Assembly: GCA_964385195.1 (NCBI GenBank)
Contig: CAYLOC010000036.1
Location: 1-20,447, forward strand
Origin: CAYLOC01 sp964385195
GTDB lineage: Bacteria > Actinomycetota > Actinomycetes > Propionibacteriales > Nocardioidaceae
Direction: 5' to 3'
Length of the DNA stretch: 20,447 bases
Below are positions 1-6,619 of the stretch, piece by piece. The translations under genes and the position numbers were made by a program. The notes beneath the pieces are model-generated. The model made no database searches and had not been told where the DNA came from. It saw only the letters and a program-made list of their open reading frames with translations. Within the stretch, counting starts at the first letter, position 1. Every line of letters begins with the position of its first letter.

Positions 1-19
1 TCAGGACGGAGCGGCTCAT
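1..19 (-). CDS. 5' end of next pyrimidine-operon gene (partial)
   Basis: An ATG at 19-17 overlaps the pyrB TGA by four bases (ATGA), and six codons, reading MSRSVL, remain before the window edge. The same overlap style joins pyrR to pyrB, so translational coupling in one operon is likely. In actinobacteria the gene after pyrB is usually pyrC (dihydroorotase), so that is the best guess. Six residues cannot prove it, so no symbol is given. Confidence 0.5.
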
Positions 20-1017
20 CGGGCCACCTCCCCTTCCCGATTCGTCCGACTGGCTCCCGCGGTAACACCCTCGGCCGGCTCGGACGAACCGGATCCGCCC
101 AGCATCAGGTACAGCACCGCCATCCGGACCGCGACCCCGTTGGTCACCTGCTCCACGATCACCGAGCGGGCCGAGTCGGCGACACCGGCGGAGATCTCCA
201 TCCCGCGGTTCATCGGGCCCGGGTGCATCACGATGGCGTGCTCGGGTAACCGCGCGAACCGCCGTTCGTCCAGGCCGTAGCGACGGCTGTACTCGCGGGC
301 GCTGGGGAAGAACGCGGCGTTCATCCGCTCTCGCTGCACCCGCAGCATCATCACGACGTCGCTCTTCTCCAGGGAGGTGTCGAGGTCGTACGACGTCTGC
401 ACCGGCCATCCCTCCACGCCGACCGGCAGCAGCGTCGGCGGCGCCACCAGCGTGACGTGCACGCCGAGGGTGTGCAGCAGCAAGGCGTTGGACCGGGCCA
501 CGCGACTGTGCAGGACGTCGCCGACGATCGTGACCCGCCGTCCGTCCAGGGTGCCGAGGTGCCGGCGCATCGTGAACGCGTCGAGCAGGGCCTGCGTGGG
601 GTGCTCGTGCGTGCCGTCCCCGGCGTTGAGCACGCTGGCGTGCAGCCAGCCGCTGTTGGCCAGCCGGTACGGCGCCCCGCTGGCGCTGTGCCGGACGACG
701 ACGGCGTCGGCGCCCATCGCCTCCAAGGTCAGCGCGGTGTCCTTCAGGCTCTCGCCCTTCGACAGACTGGAGCCCTTGGCGGAGAAGTTGATGACGTCGG
801 CGCTGAGCCGTTTCGCGGCCGCCTCGAACGAGATCCGGGTCCGGGTGGAGTCCTCGAAGAACAGGTTGACCACGGTCCGGCCGCGCAGGGTCGGGAGCTT
901 CTTGATCGGTCGGTCTGCCAGTGACCGCAGCTCCGCGGCGGTGTCCAGGATCCGCACCGCCTCATCGTGGGTCAGGTCACCGGTGGACAGCAGGTGCCGC
1001 ATGGGTGCTGGGTTCAT
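16..1017 (-). CDS. pyrB: Aspartate carbamoyltransferase catalytic subunit
   Basis: This enzyme condenses carbamoyl phosphate with L-aspartate to give N-carbamoyl-aspartate, the committed cytosolic step of pyrimidine synthesis. The carbamoyl-phosphate motif STRTR is at residues 57-61 in the context FFEDSTRTRISFE. The mobile SSLSKGES loop is at about 83-90, HPTQ at 139-142, and the C-terminal HPGPMNRG signature near 266-274. At 333 aa it is slightly longer than the usual ~310, because of a Gly/Ser/Ala/Glu-rich tail after the conserved end that looks disordered. The ATG at 1017-1015 overlaps the pyrR stop by four bases, and the stop overlaps the next start the same way. Co-transcription with pyrR and regulation by PyrR are inferred. 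No pyrI regulatory-subunit gene is visible. Confidence 0.97.
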   Translation of the reverse strand: MNPAPMRHLLSTGDLTHDEAVRILDTAAELRSLADRPIKKLPTLRGRTVVNLFFEDSTRTRISFEAAAKRLSADVINFSAKGSSLSKGESLKDTALTLEAMGADAVVVRHSASGAPYRLANSGWLHASVLNAGDGTHEHPTQALLDAFTMRRHLGTLDGRRVTIVGDVLHSRVARSNALLLHTLGVHVTLVAPPTLLPVGVEGWPVQTSYDLDTSLEKSDVVMMLRVQRERMNAAFFPSAREYSRRYGLDERRFARLPEHAIVMHPGPMNRGMEISAGVADSARSVIVEQVTNGVAVRMAVLYLMLGGSGSSEPAEGVTAGASRTNREGEVAR

Positions 1018-1643
1018 GCCGAGGCCTCCTCGCGGCCGGCGCTGCTGAGGCTGACCCCGTCGTACCCGTCCTGCTCCCGTACCGTGACGCGGACGGTCTC
1101 CGCCAGCGAGGTGGGCAGGTTCTTGCCCACGAAGTCGGCGCGGATCGGGAGTTGCCGGTGACCCCGGTCGACAAGGACCGCGAGTTGGACCGCCCGGGGA
1201 CGCCCGAGGTCCCCGAGCGCGTCGAGGGCGGCGCGGATGGTGCGTCCGGAGTAGAGCACGTCGTCGACGAGTACGACGATCCGGTCATCGACGGTGTTAC
1301 CGGGGATGTCGGTCGGTTCCAGGGTGCGGGCCGGGCGCATCCGCAGGTCGTCGCGGTACATCGTGGTGTCCAAGGCGCCGCACGGGACCGTCGTCCCCTC
1401 GACCCCGCCCATGGCGGCGGCGATCCGGGCAGCGAGCGGAACCCCACGTGTCGGGATCCCGAGCAGGACCACGTCGTGCGGACCCTTGTTCCGTTCGAGG
1501 ATCTCGTGGGCGATGCGGGTGAGTGCGCGGGTGATGTCCGCCTCATCAAGGACCATACGTGCGGTGCCGGTGTCTGCACCTGTCGTGTCGGCACCCGTTT
1601 TGTCGGCACTCGTTTTGTCGGCACTGCGTTGAGCAGGTGTCAC
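1014..1643 (-). CDS. pyrR: Bifunctional pyr operon regulator / uracil phosphoribosyltransferase
   Basis: PyrR binds pyr mRNA when UMP is abundant and also has uracil phosphoribosyltransferase activity. The PRPP-binding signature VVLVDDVLYSGRT lies at residues 123-135, and the family start region (ITRALTRIAHEILERNKG) is at about 37-54. The GTG at 1643-1641 is chosen because AAGGAGG (1651-1657) stands seven bases upstream. An internal ATG at 1556 (Met30) would give a more typical length but has no ribosome-binding site. The extra N-terminus is unusual: residues 7-26 are four imperfect pentapeptides (SADKT, SADKT, GADTT, GADTG) encoded by 15-bp tandem repeats, and are probably disordered. The gene heads the pyrR-pyrB operon, with a candidate autoregulatory site in its leader. 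Confidence 0.95.
   Translation of the reverse strand: MTPAQRSADKTSADKTGADTTGADTGTARMVLDEADITRALTRIAHEILERNKGPHDVVLLGIPTRGVPLAARIAAAMGGVEGTTVPCGALDTTMYRDDLRMRPARTLEPTDIPGNTVDDRIVVLVDDVLYSGRTIRAALDALGDLGRPRAVQLAVLVDRGHRQLPIRADFVGKNLPTSLAETVRVTVREQDGYDGVSLSSAGREEASA
1571..1630 (-). repeat. Four 15-bp in-frame tandem repeats in 5' end of pyrR
   Basis: Units are at 1571-1585, 1586-1600, 1601-1615 and 1616-1630. On the plus strand the second and third read TGTCGGCACCCGTTT and TGTCGGCACTCGTTT, differing by one base; the outer two are more diverged. Because 15 is a multiple of three, copy number can change without a frameshift. They encode the charged pentapeptides at PyrR residues 7-26. Confidence 0.85.
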
Positions 1644-1650
1644 GGCCCGA

Positions 1651-1657
1651 CCTCCTT
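1651..1657 (-). promoter_or_regulatory. Shine-Dalgarno site that sets the pyrR start
   Basis: AAGGAGG on the minus strand, seven bases before the GTG at 1643. It is a near-complete anti-16S match and decides in favour of the GTG over the internal ATG at 1556. It is only four bases downstream of the candidate PyrR-binding loop, so a bound PyrR could block it. Confidence 0.75.
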
Positions 1658-1661
1658 CCCC

Positions 1662-1673
1662 GCCTCACGGGAC
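1662..1673 (-). promoter_or_regulatory. Candidate PyrR RNA-binding loop in pyrR leader
   Basis: The minus strand reads GTCCCGTGAGGC here. This fits the known PyrR-binding core (purine, UCC, N, G, N, GAGG, pyrimidine) at every fixed position. In mycobacteria PyrR is reported to act by translational repression through such a loop near the ribosome-binding site; here the loop ends four bases before AAGGAGG. I see no terminator/antiterminator pair as in Bacillus, so translational control is the likelier mode. Consensus match only; folding was not computed. Confidence 0.6.
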
Positions 1674-1691
1674 GGCTCGTTAAAGGACGTC

Positions 1692-1708
1692 TGTCGCGCG
1701 ACACCTTA
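1692..1708 (-). promoter_or_regulatory. Candidate pyrR -10 box and adjoining palindrome
   Basis: On the minus strand TAAGGT (1708-1703) fits the TANNNT -10 pattern and would start transcription near 1696, giving a leader of roughly 50 nt that contains the PyrR loop. The perfect 12-bp palindrome TGTCGCGCGACA at 1692-1703 covers the predicted start site and could be an operator or a leader hairpin. No good -35 is seen at 17 bp, where the sequence runs into the 22-bp repeat array. Confidence 0.35.
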
Positions 1709-1718
1709 CCACGCTGCC

Positions 1719-1842
1719 GACCCGTCAAACTTGCGCGCTCGACCCAGCAAACTTGCACCCTCGACCCGGCAAACTTGCGCGGCTTCCTCCGCGGCGACGC
1801 GCAACATTGACGGTTGGGTGGCGCAAGTTTGACGGGTCGGCG
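1719..1842. repeat. Five 22-bp repeats in 3+2 convergent array
   Basis: Three tandem 22-bp units (1719-1740, 1741-1762, 1763-1784) share the pattern GACCC, two variable bases, CAAACTTGC. After a 14-bp spacer (1785-1798), two units follow in the opposite orientation (1799-1820, 1821-1842), sharing GCGCAA and TTGACGG. The outermost arms, 1716-1736 and 1821-1841, are a perfect 21-bp inverted repeat. The array abuts the L,D-transpeptidase stop codon at 1843 and ends about ten bases upstream of the candidate pyrR -10. It could form alternative hairpins and act as a terminator, or bind a protein at two-helical-turn spacing. There is no spacer DNA between units, so it is not CRISPR. Confidence 0.85.
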
Positions 1843-3093
1843 TTAGTGCAAGGCGGAGCCGGCCAGCCACTCCGACCAGGACATGTTCCAGTCGATCATC
1901 CCCGCGTCGTCCGACGGCGGCTTCGGGGAGCCGGTGACCTTCACGATGTCTCCGGGCTGGGCGTGGTCGAAGAAGTACTTCCCGTGCTCGGTGGAGAGGT
2001 GGATGCAGCCGTGGGAGGTGTTGGTCTCCCCGAGCTGGCTGTCCCACGGTGCGGCATGGACGAACGTCCCGCTCCAGGTGACGCGCGTCGCCCAGTGCAC
2101 CGGGAGGTCGTAGTAGTTCGCCGAGCCCTTGTCGCAGGAGATGCCAACGCTACAGGAGTCCATCTGCACCAGCTTGTCCTTGGCCAGGACGATGTAGGTG
2201 CCGTTGCGGGTCTCGAACCCCTTCTGGCCGAGGCTGGTCGGCCAGACGCCCACGGTCTTGCCGTTGACGGTGTAGCGGAACGTGTCCCGGTCGGCGTCGA
2301 CGTAGCTGACGTGGGAGTCACCGGTGCGGAAGCTCCAGTCGTGCATCCGGTCGCCCCAGACACCGTCTCCGGCGTACAGCCGGTTGAGGTCGATCTCGAT
2401 CTTGACCTCGCTGTTCGCTGGCCAGTACGCCTTGGGCCGGTAGTGGACGACGGAGTCGGAGAACCAGTGCCAGGCCCCGGTGACCTTGCCGGACGAGGTG
2501 GTGACACTCATCGCCTTCTCCACCTTGGCCTTGTCGGGGACGGCGCGGTTGAACTCCACGATGATGGGCTGGCCGACCCCGACCACGGCACCGGGGCCGG
2601 GCATCGCGTGGATGGTGAGGGTGTCGTCGGGCTTGGAGGTGGTGAACTTCACGGTGCGGGTCTGGTCACCGCCGGGACCGGTGAGCTGCAGGGTGGCCAC
2701 ATACGTCGAGGAGGGGTACAGCCTGCCCTTGCTCTTCCACGTGGATCCGTCGTTGACGAGGTTGCCCTCCACCTTGTCGTCGCTGTGGCCCTTCTCGACC
2801 ACGGAAGCGGAGACGATCCGGCCGTGCGCGGCGGTGAGAATCGCCGGACCCTCCCACGGCACGTCGCCGGACTTCCCGGTGACCACCTCGGCGGTCGGCT
2901 TCGGGGTGAGTTCCGGCGCCTGTGCGGTGGCCGGGGCCGACGTCGACGGCGTCGTCGTTGTCGGTGAGTCGTGCCGGGCCGCGGCGTCGAGGCTCGAACC
3001 GTGCGAGCCATTGCTGGTGGTGACCGAACACCCGGTGAGCGCGGTGGCCGCGCTGACGGCCACCGCCGCCACAAACCATGACACACGTCGCAT
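1843..3093 (-). CDS. L,D-transpeptidase lipoprotein (LdtMt2-like, Ig + YkuD domains)
   Basis: Predicted to form 3-3 peptidoglycan cross-links outside the membrane. The ATG at 3093 is preferred over an in-frame ATG at 3183 because it starts directly with a lipoprotein signal peptide (MRRVSWFVAAVAV...) ending in the lipobox LTGC, with lipidated Cys22 and GGAG seven bases upstream. The result is 416 aa. A Ser/Thr/Pro-rich linker (about 25-65) precedes a region resembling the Ig-like domains of mycobacterial Ldts, then the YkuD domain with His346 and SHGC, nucleophile Cys363. The C-terminal DWNMSWSEW also matches LdtMt2-type enzymes. The residue two after the catalytic Cys is His (SHGCIH), where LdtMt enzymes have Asn. 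It lies between nusB and pyrR with its own 139-bp upstream region, so it is probably a separate transcription unit. Confidence 0.93.
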   Translation of the reverse strand: MRRVSWFVAAVAVSAATALTGCSVTTSNGSHGSSLDAAARHDSPTTTTPSTSAPATAQAPELTPKPTAEVVTGKSGDVPWEGPAILTAAHGRIVSASVVEKGHSDDKVEGNLVNDGSTWKSKGRLYPSSTYVATLQLTGPGGDQTRTVKFTTSKPDDTLTIHAMPGPGAVVGVGQPIIVEFNRAVPDKAKVEKAMSVTTSSGKVTGAWHWFSDSVVHYRPKAYWPANSEVKIEIDLNRLYAGDGVWGDRMHDWSFRTGDSHVSYVDADRDTFRYTVNGKTVGVWPTSLGQKGFETRNGTYIVLAKDKLVQMDSCSVGISCDKGSANYYDLPVHWATRVTWSGTFVHAAPWDSQLGETNTSHGCIHLSTEHGKYFFDHAQPGDIVKVTGSPKPPSDDAGMIDWNMSWSEWLAGSALH

Positions 3094-3232
3094 ACTTCTC
3101 CGGGCCCGCTGGCCCGCCTCCTCTTCTTCAGACGTGGACAACCGCGTTTTGGTTGCCCGCCGTCGCTGACCCGACCGGCTCATCCGTCGTGGCCCCCGTC
3201 ACACACTCCGTTTGCATCCTGCTTCCAGCATC

Positions 3233-3685
3233 TCACGAAACCGGCCCGTCCCCGGTGACCCACTCTCGCCCGGACGTGGTTTCTTCCCCCGCGGTACAGG
3301 CCCGCCCGACCGCCGCGAGCACCCCGTTGACGAAGCGCGCAGATCCGTCGGTGGACAGGTCCCGAGCGAGCGCGACCGCCTCGCTGATCGCCACCGGGGC
3401 GGGCACGTCCTCGGCGTAGCACAGTTCGTAGACCCCGATCCGCAGGATTCCCCGGTCCACAGCGGGCATCCGCGGCAGCGTCCATCCGGTCGCGTGCGCG
3501 GTGATGAGCCGGTCGATCTCCACGTGGTGCGCGGCGACCCCCTCCACCAGCGTGACGGCGTACGGGTTCAACGCCGTCCCTGTCTGCTGGCGCTCCGACA
3601 GGCTCGCGCCCACAGGGAGCCCGCGGAGCTCGGACTCGAAGAGGATGTCCAGTGCCCGCTTGCGGGCCTTGGAGCGTGCCGCCAT
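3233..3685 (-). CDS. nusB: Transcription antitermination / rRNA processing factor NusB
   Basis: NusB pairs with S10 (NusE) on boxA of rRNA leaders to build the antitermination complex. The protein begins MAARSKARKRALDILFESELRG, a typical NusB first helix, and contains the family core MPAVDRGILRIGVYELCY followed by PAPVAISEAVALARDLS and the conserved FVNGVL end. From the ATG at 3685 it is 150 aa, normal for the family. The frame stays open to 3736, but that start would lie inside efp and adds residues not found in NusB, so 3685 is chosen. It follows the efp stop by seven bases, the usual efp-nusB pair, so co-transcription is inferred. The last ~15 residues (Gly/Thr/Ser-rich) are probably disordered. 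Confidence 0.95.
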   Translation of the reverse strand: MAARSKARKRALDILFESELRGLPVGASLSERQQTGTALNPYAVTLVEGVAAHHVEIDRLITAHATGWTLPRMPAVDRGILRIGVYELCYAEDVPAPVAISEAVALARDLSTDGSARFVNGVLAAVGRACTAGEETTSGREWVTGDGPVS

Positions 3686-3692
3686 CGTCGGG

Positions 3693-4256
3693 TCAGGCGG
3701 AGACGCGACCGAGGTAGCTACCGTCGCGGGTGTCAACCTTGATCTTCTCCCCGGTGGTGATGAACAGTGGTACCGCGATCTCGTACCCGGTCTCCACCCG
3801 GGCCGGCTTGGTGCCCCCGGAGGAGCGGTCGCCCTGGAGCCCGGGCTCGGTGTACTCGATCGTCATCTCGACCGCCGCCGGCATGTCGATGTAGAGCGGT
3901 GTTCCCTCGTGCATCGCTACCGTGACCTCCTGGTTGTCCAGCAGGAAGTGCGCGGCGTCTCCGACGGTCTCGGGAGTGACCGGCACCTGGTCGTAGGTCT
4001 CGGTGTCCATGAACACATACGAGCTGCCGTCGTTGTAGAGGTAGGTCATGCTCCGTCGGTCGACGTTGGCGGTGTCCACCTTGACGTCGGCGTTGAACGT
4101 CTTGTCGACGGTCTTCCCGGAGAGCACGTTCTTCAGCTTGGTGCGGACGACGGCGCCCCCCTTGCCGGGCTTGTGGTGCTGGAACCACAGCACGGACCAC
4201 AGCTGTCCGTCGAGGTTGAGCACCATGCCGTTCTTGAGCTCGTTGGTCGTGGCCAT
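3693..4256 (-). CDS. efp: Translation elongation factor P
   Basis: EF-P binds ribosomes stalled on polyproline and promotes peptide-bond formation. From the ATG at 4256 it is 187 aa, the standard length. The N-terminal KOW-like domain begins MATTNELKNGMVLNLDGQLW. The loop that reaches the peptidyl-transferase centre reads HHKPGKGGA, with Lys32 at the tip. The C-terminal OB domains end with GYEIAVPLFITTGEKIKVDTRDGSYLGR, the EF-P signature. No epmA/epmB modification genes are visible nearby, and several actinobacterial EF-Ps are known to work with an unmodified lysine. The open frame continues upstream to 4517 but that part has no homology I recognise. The Shine-Dalgarno site is weak (AGGAAG, about 13 bases upstream). 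A 288-bp gap separates it from aroQ, implying its own promoter. Confidence 0.97.
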   Translation of the reverse strand: MATTNELKNGMVLNLDGQLWSVLWFQHHKPGKGGAVVRTKLKNVLSGKTVDKTFNADVKVDTANVDRRSMTYLYNDGSSYVFMDTETYDQVPVTPETVGDAAHFLLDNQEVTVAMHEGTPLYIDMPAAVEMTIEYTEPGLQGDRSSGGTKPARVETGYEIAVPLFITTGEKIKVDTRDGSYLGRVSA

Positions 4257-4299
4257 GCGTAAGGGGTTCGCTTCCTGCGGGAGAGTGGGACCGCGGGCC

Positions 4300-4305
4300 A
4301 TCCTA
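4300..4305 (-). promoter_or_regulatory. Candidate efp -10 box
   Basis: TAGGAT on the minus strand matches TANNNT and would place the start of transcription near 4293, giving a leader of about 37 nt for efp-nusB. The -35 position has no convincing TTGACA-like hexamer, so this is only a suggestion. The rest of the 288-bp aroQ-efp interval holds the inverted repeat at 4438-4491 and nothing else I can identify. Confidence 0.35.
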
Positions 4306-4437
4306 GCCAACAACGTGGGGTACGACGAAATGGACGGTGGCGCCGTGCTACCGGTCGGGCCAGGGTCGGCGGGTGGAGCAGACGACCTCCCGCGGTCCGG
4401 GCCTACCAGCGACCGCCTCCGCTCAGTGCTCGCGGGA

Positions 4438-4491
4438 AAGTGGCCAGAAACGGCATGGTAATCGCGCCTCGGTTGCCGTCTTTGACCACTT
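4438..4491 (-). terminator. Imperfect 18-bp hairpin downstream of aroQ
   Basis: Arms 4438-4455 and 4474-4491 enclose an 18-nt loop. Differences between arms are transitions: as minus-strand RNA there are two G-U pairs and a single A-C mismatch, while plus-strand RNA pairs less well. That asymmetry suggests an RNA hairpin ending the aroC-aroK-aroB-aroQ message. It sits about 50 bases past the aroQ stop and has no U-tract, which is common in high-GC actinobacteria. Confidence 0.5.
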
Positions 4492-4544
4492 ACCGATGAG
4501 TAACCGAACCCGGCCACCGTTGTTTGACCGCTGAGGGGCCACGG

Positions 4545-4997
4545 TCACTCGTTCGGTGCGTCGAGTCGCGCCTGCACCCGCGCGATGGCCGACAGGGCCA
4601 GCCGGTAGGAGTCCACGCCGAACCCGGCCACGGTGCCGGTGGCCACACCGGCGATCACGCTGGTATGCCGGAACTCCTCTCGGGCCGCGGGGTTGGACAG
4701 GTGCACCTCCACCAGCGGCGTCGCCAGCTGGGCGCACGCGTCGCGCAGTGCGTAGGAGTAGTGGGTGAACGCCGCCGGGTTCAGGACCACTGCCGCTTCG
4801 GTGTCCACCGCCTCGTGGATCCAGCCCACCAGCTCGGCCTCGTCGTCGGTCTGTCGTACGTCGACGTCCAGGCCCCGGTCCACGCCCCACGCACGGCAGC
4901 GGCGTACCAGCTCCTCGTGGTCGACATGACCGTAGACCTCCGGCTCCCGCGACCCCAGACGGCCGAGGTTCGGCCCGTTGAGCACCAGTACCCGCAC
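4545..4997 (-). CDS. aroQ: Type II 3-dehydroquinate dehydratase
   Basis: Dehydrates 3-dehydroquinate to 3-dehydroshikimate, the third shikimate step. The type II (dodecameric, anti-elimination) family is clear from NGPNLGRLGSREPEVYG, with Arg17 and catalytic Tyr22, then Asn73 and His79 in VLNPAAFTHYSYALRDA, His99 in EVHLSNP and Arg110 in EEFRHTSVI. At 150 aa it has the usual length. The region QTDDEAELVGWI replaces the more common SN-x-EGEL, a mild departure. The start is a GTG at 4997, 13 bases after the aroB stop, with only a poor Shine-Dalgarno site, so coupling to aroB translation is likely. It is the last gene of the shikimate block. Confidence 0.95.
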   Translation of the reverse strand: MRVLVLNGPNLGRLGSREPEVYGHVDHEELVRRCRAWGVDRGLDVDVRQTDDEAELVGWIHEAVDTEAAVVLNPAAFTHYSYALRDACAQLATPLVEVHLSNPAAREEFRHTSVIAGVATGTVAGFGVDSYRLALSAIARVQARLDAPNE

Positions 4998-5010
4998 CCG
5001 AGCAGCCTAC

Positions 5011-6105
5011 TCACCCGTGGACGGCGGCATAGGCGGCCCGGAGCAGAGCGTCGTCGGGGCCGTGCAGGATCACCGGGTGGCCGACGTCCGCCAGCGCCAC
5101 GAACCGCAGGTCCTTCCCGCGCGTCTTCTTGTCGCGGCGCATGACCGCGTGCAGCCGGTCCCAGCGCCCGTCAGGGTAGGTGGTGGGCAGGTGCAGCGAC
5201 TCCAGCACGGCACGGTGTCGGCGTACCACGTCGGGGTCGAGCGTCCCCGCGAGGCGGGCGAGTTCGGCCACGTAGACCATGCCGACCGCGACCGCCTCAC
5301 CGTGCCGCACGGCGTAGTCCTCGACGCGTTCCACAGCGTGGCCGAACGTGTGTCCGTAGTTCAGCACCTCGCGCCCGACCTGGTCCCGCGTCGAGGTGGC
5401 CTCGGTGAGGTCGCCGGCGACCACGTGCGCCTTGACCGACACGGCGCGCTCGACCAGTTCCCGCAACGTCGGGCTCGCCGGGTCGGTCGCGTCACCCCCG
5501 TGGGTCTCCAGCAGAGCGAGGATCGCGGGGTCGGCGACGAACCCGCACTTGGCGACCTCTGCGAGCCCGCTGGCGATCTCCGCCCGCGGCAGCGTGCGCA
5601 GCGCGTCCAGGTCACAGAGCACCCCGGCCGGCTCATGGAAGGCACCGACGAGGTTCTTGCCCTCCTCGGTGTTGATCCCGGTCTTGCCGCCGACCGCGGC
5701 GTCCACCATTCCCAGCAGGGTGGTCGGTACGTGCACGACCCGGATGCCCCGCAGGAACGTGGCGGCGACGAACCCGGCAAGGTCGGTGGTCGCCCCGCCG
5801 CCGACCCCGACCACCGCGTCGGAGCGGGTGAACCCCACCTCCCCCAGCCGGTGCCAGCACTCGGCGGCCACGTCCGCACACTTGGCGGCTTCCCCGTCCG
5901 GTACGGCGACCGGCAGCACCTCGATCCCGCCGGACCGGAGGACGTGGGTGACCGCCGAGACGGCGTCGGGGCCGCCGCCCGGGTGCACCACCGCCACGCG
6001 CCGCACGTCCGGACCCAGCAGCGACAGCACCTCGCCCAGCAGGTCCCGGCCGACGAGGACGTCGTACGGCCTCGGGCCGGCGACCCGGATCCGGCTACTG
6101 CTCAC
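5011..6105 (-). CDS. aroB: 3-dehydroquinate synthase
   Basis: Converts DAHP to 3-dehydroquinate using NAD+ and a divalent metal. NAD-binding GGGATTDLAGF is at about 102-112, and TTLLGMVDAAVGGKTGIN at about 128-145. The metal ligands appear to be Glu183 (LAEVAKCG), His252 (NYGHTFGHAVE) and His268 (RHGEAVAVGM). The length, 364 aa, is normal. The GTG at 6105 is supported by GGAGGTG a few bases upstream, and the gene overlaps the end of aroK by 11 bases. A single-function protein, not part of a fused AROM-type polypeptide. Confidence 0.97.
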   Translation of the reverse strand: MSSSRIRVAGPRPYDVLVGRDLLGEVLSLLGPDVRRVAVVHPGGGPDAVSAVTHVLRSGGIEVLPVAVPDGEAAKCADVAAECWHRLGEVGFTRSDAVVGVGGGATTDLAGFVAATFLRGIRVVHVPTTLLGMVDAAVGGKTGINTEEGKNLVGAFHEPAGVLCDLDALRTLPRAEIASGLAEVAKCGFVADPAILALLETHGGDATDPASPTLRELVERAVSVKAHVVAGDLTEATSTRDQVGREVLNYGHTFGHAVERVEDYAVRHGEAVAVGMVYVAELARLAGTLDPDVVRRHRAVLESLHLPTTYPDGRWDRLHAVMRRDKKTRGKDLRFVALADVGHPVILHGPDDALLRAAYAAVHG

Positions 6106-6619
6106 CTAGCACCTCCGCAACGGCGTCGGCCACCTGTTCCACGGTGCGGTCGTCGGTGGCCACGATGTCCTGGGCGACTTCGGTGTAGTGCGGGTGCCGC
6201 TGGTCCAGAAGCCGTTTCAGCTGGCCCCGGACATTGCCCAGCAGCAGGGGCCGGCTCACCCCGAGCCCTACCCGGCGTACCGCGGCGGCCAGCCGGATGT
6301 CGAGGAACACCACTCGGTGCCCGCGCAGCGCGGCCCGGATCGCCGCCGACTCCACGGCCCCGCCGCCCAGCGCGACCACCCCGGTCTGCTCTCTCAGTGC
6401 AGTGATCACCGCGTCCTTCTCCAGTGCACGGAACGCGGCCTCGCCGTCCTCGACGAAGACGTCGGACACCGGTTTGCCGGCGATGGCCTCGACGGCGTGG
6501 TCGGTGTCGTGGAACGCGACGCCGAGCCGTTTGGCCAGCAACGTACCGACCTCGGTCTTCCCCGCACCCGGAGGACCCACCAGCACCACCACCGGGCGCG
6601 CCGGCTCCTCGGTGCTCAT
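6095..6619 (-). CDS. aroK: Shikimate kinase
   Basis: Phosphorylates shikimate at the 3-hydroxyl using ATP. The ATG at 6619 (MSTEEPARPV) overlaps the aroC stop by four bases; the open frame runs further upstream inside aroC but that part is not shikimate-kinase-like. The result is 174 aa, typical of the family. The P-loop GPPGAGKT is at residues 15-22, the DTD acidic pair at 38-40, shikimate-binding Arg64 in FRALE, GGG at 85-87 and the lid Arg123-Pro. All catalytic elements are present. Tight overlap with aroC and aroB points to translational coupling within the shikimate block. Confidence 0.96.
   Translation of the reverse strand: MSTEEPARPVVVLVGPPGAGKTEVGTLLAKRLGVAFHDTDHAVEAIAGKPVSDVFVEDGEAAFRALEKDAVITALREQTGVVALGGGAVESAAIRAALRGHRVVFLDIRLAAAVRRVGLGVSRPLLLGNVRGQLKRLLDQRHPHYTEVAQDIVATDDRTVEQVADAVAEVLGEQ

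Noticed and set aside
1719..1842. CRISPR array
   Set aside because: Units of 22 bp are contiguous with no spacers, change orientation midway, and no cas genes are present.
3094..3183. 30-residue N-terminal extension of the L,D-transpeptidase (start at 3183)
   Set aside because: It would bury the lipoprotein signal peptide internally and lacks a Shine-Dalgarno site; the ATG at 3093 fits better.
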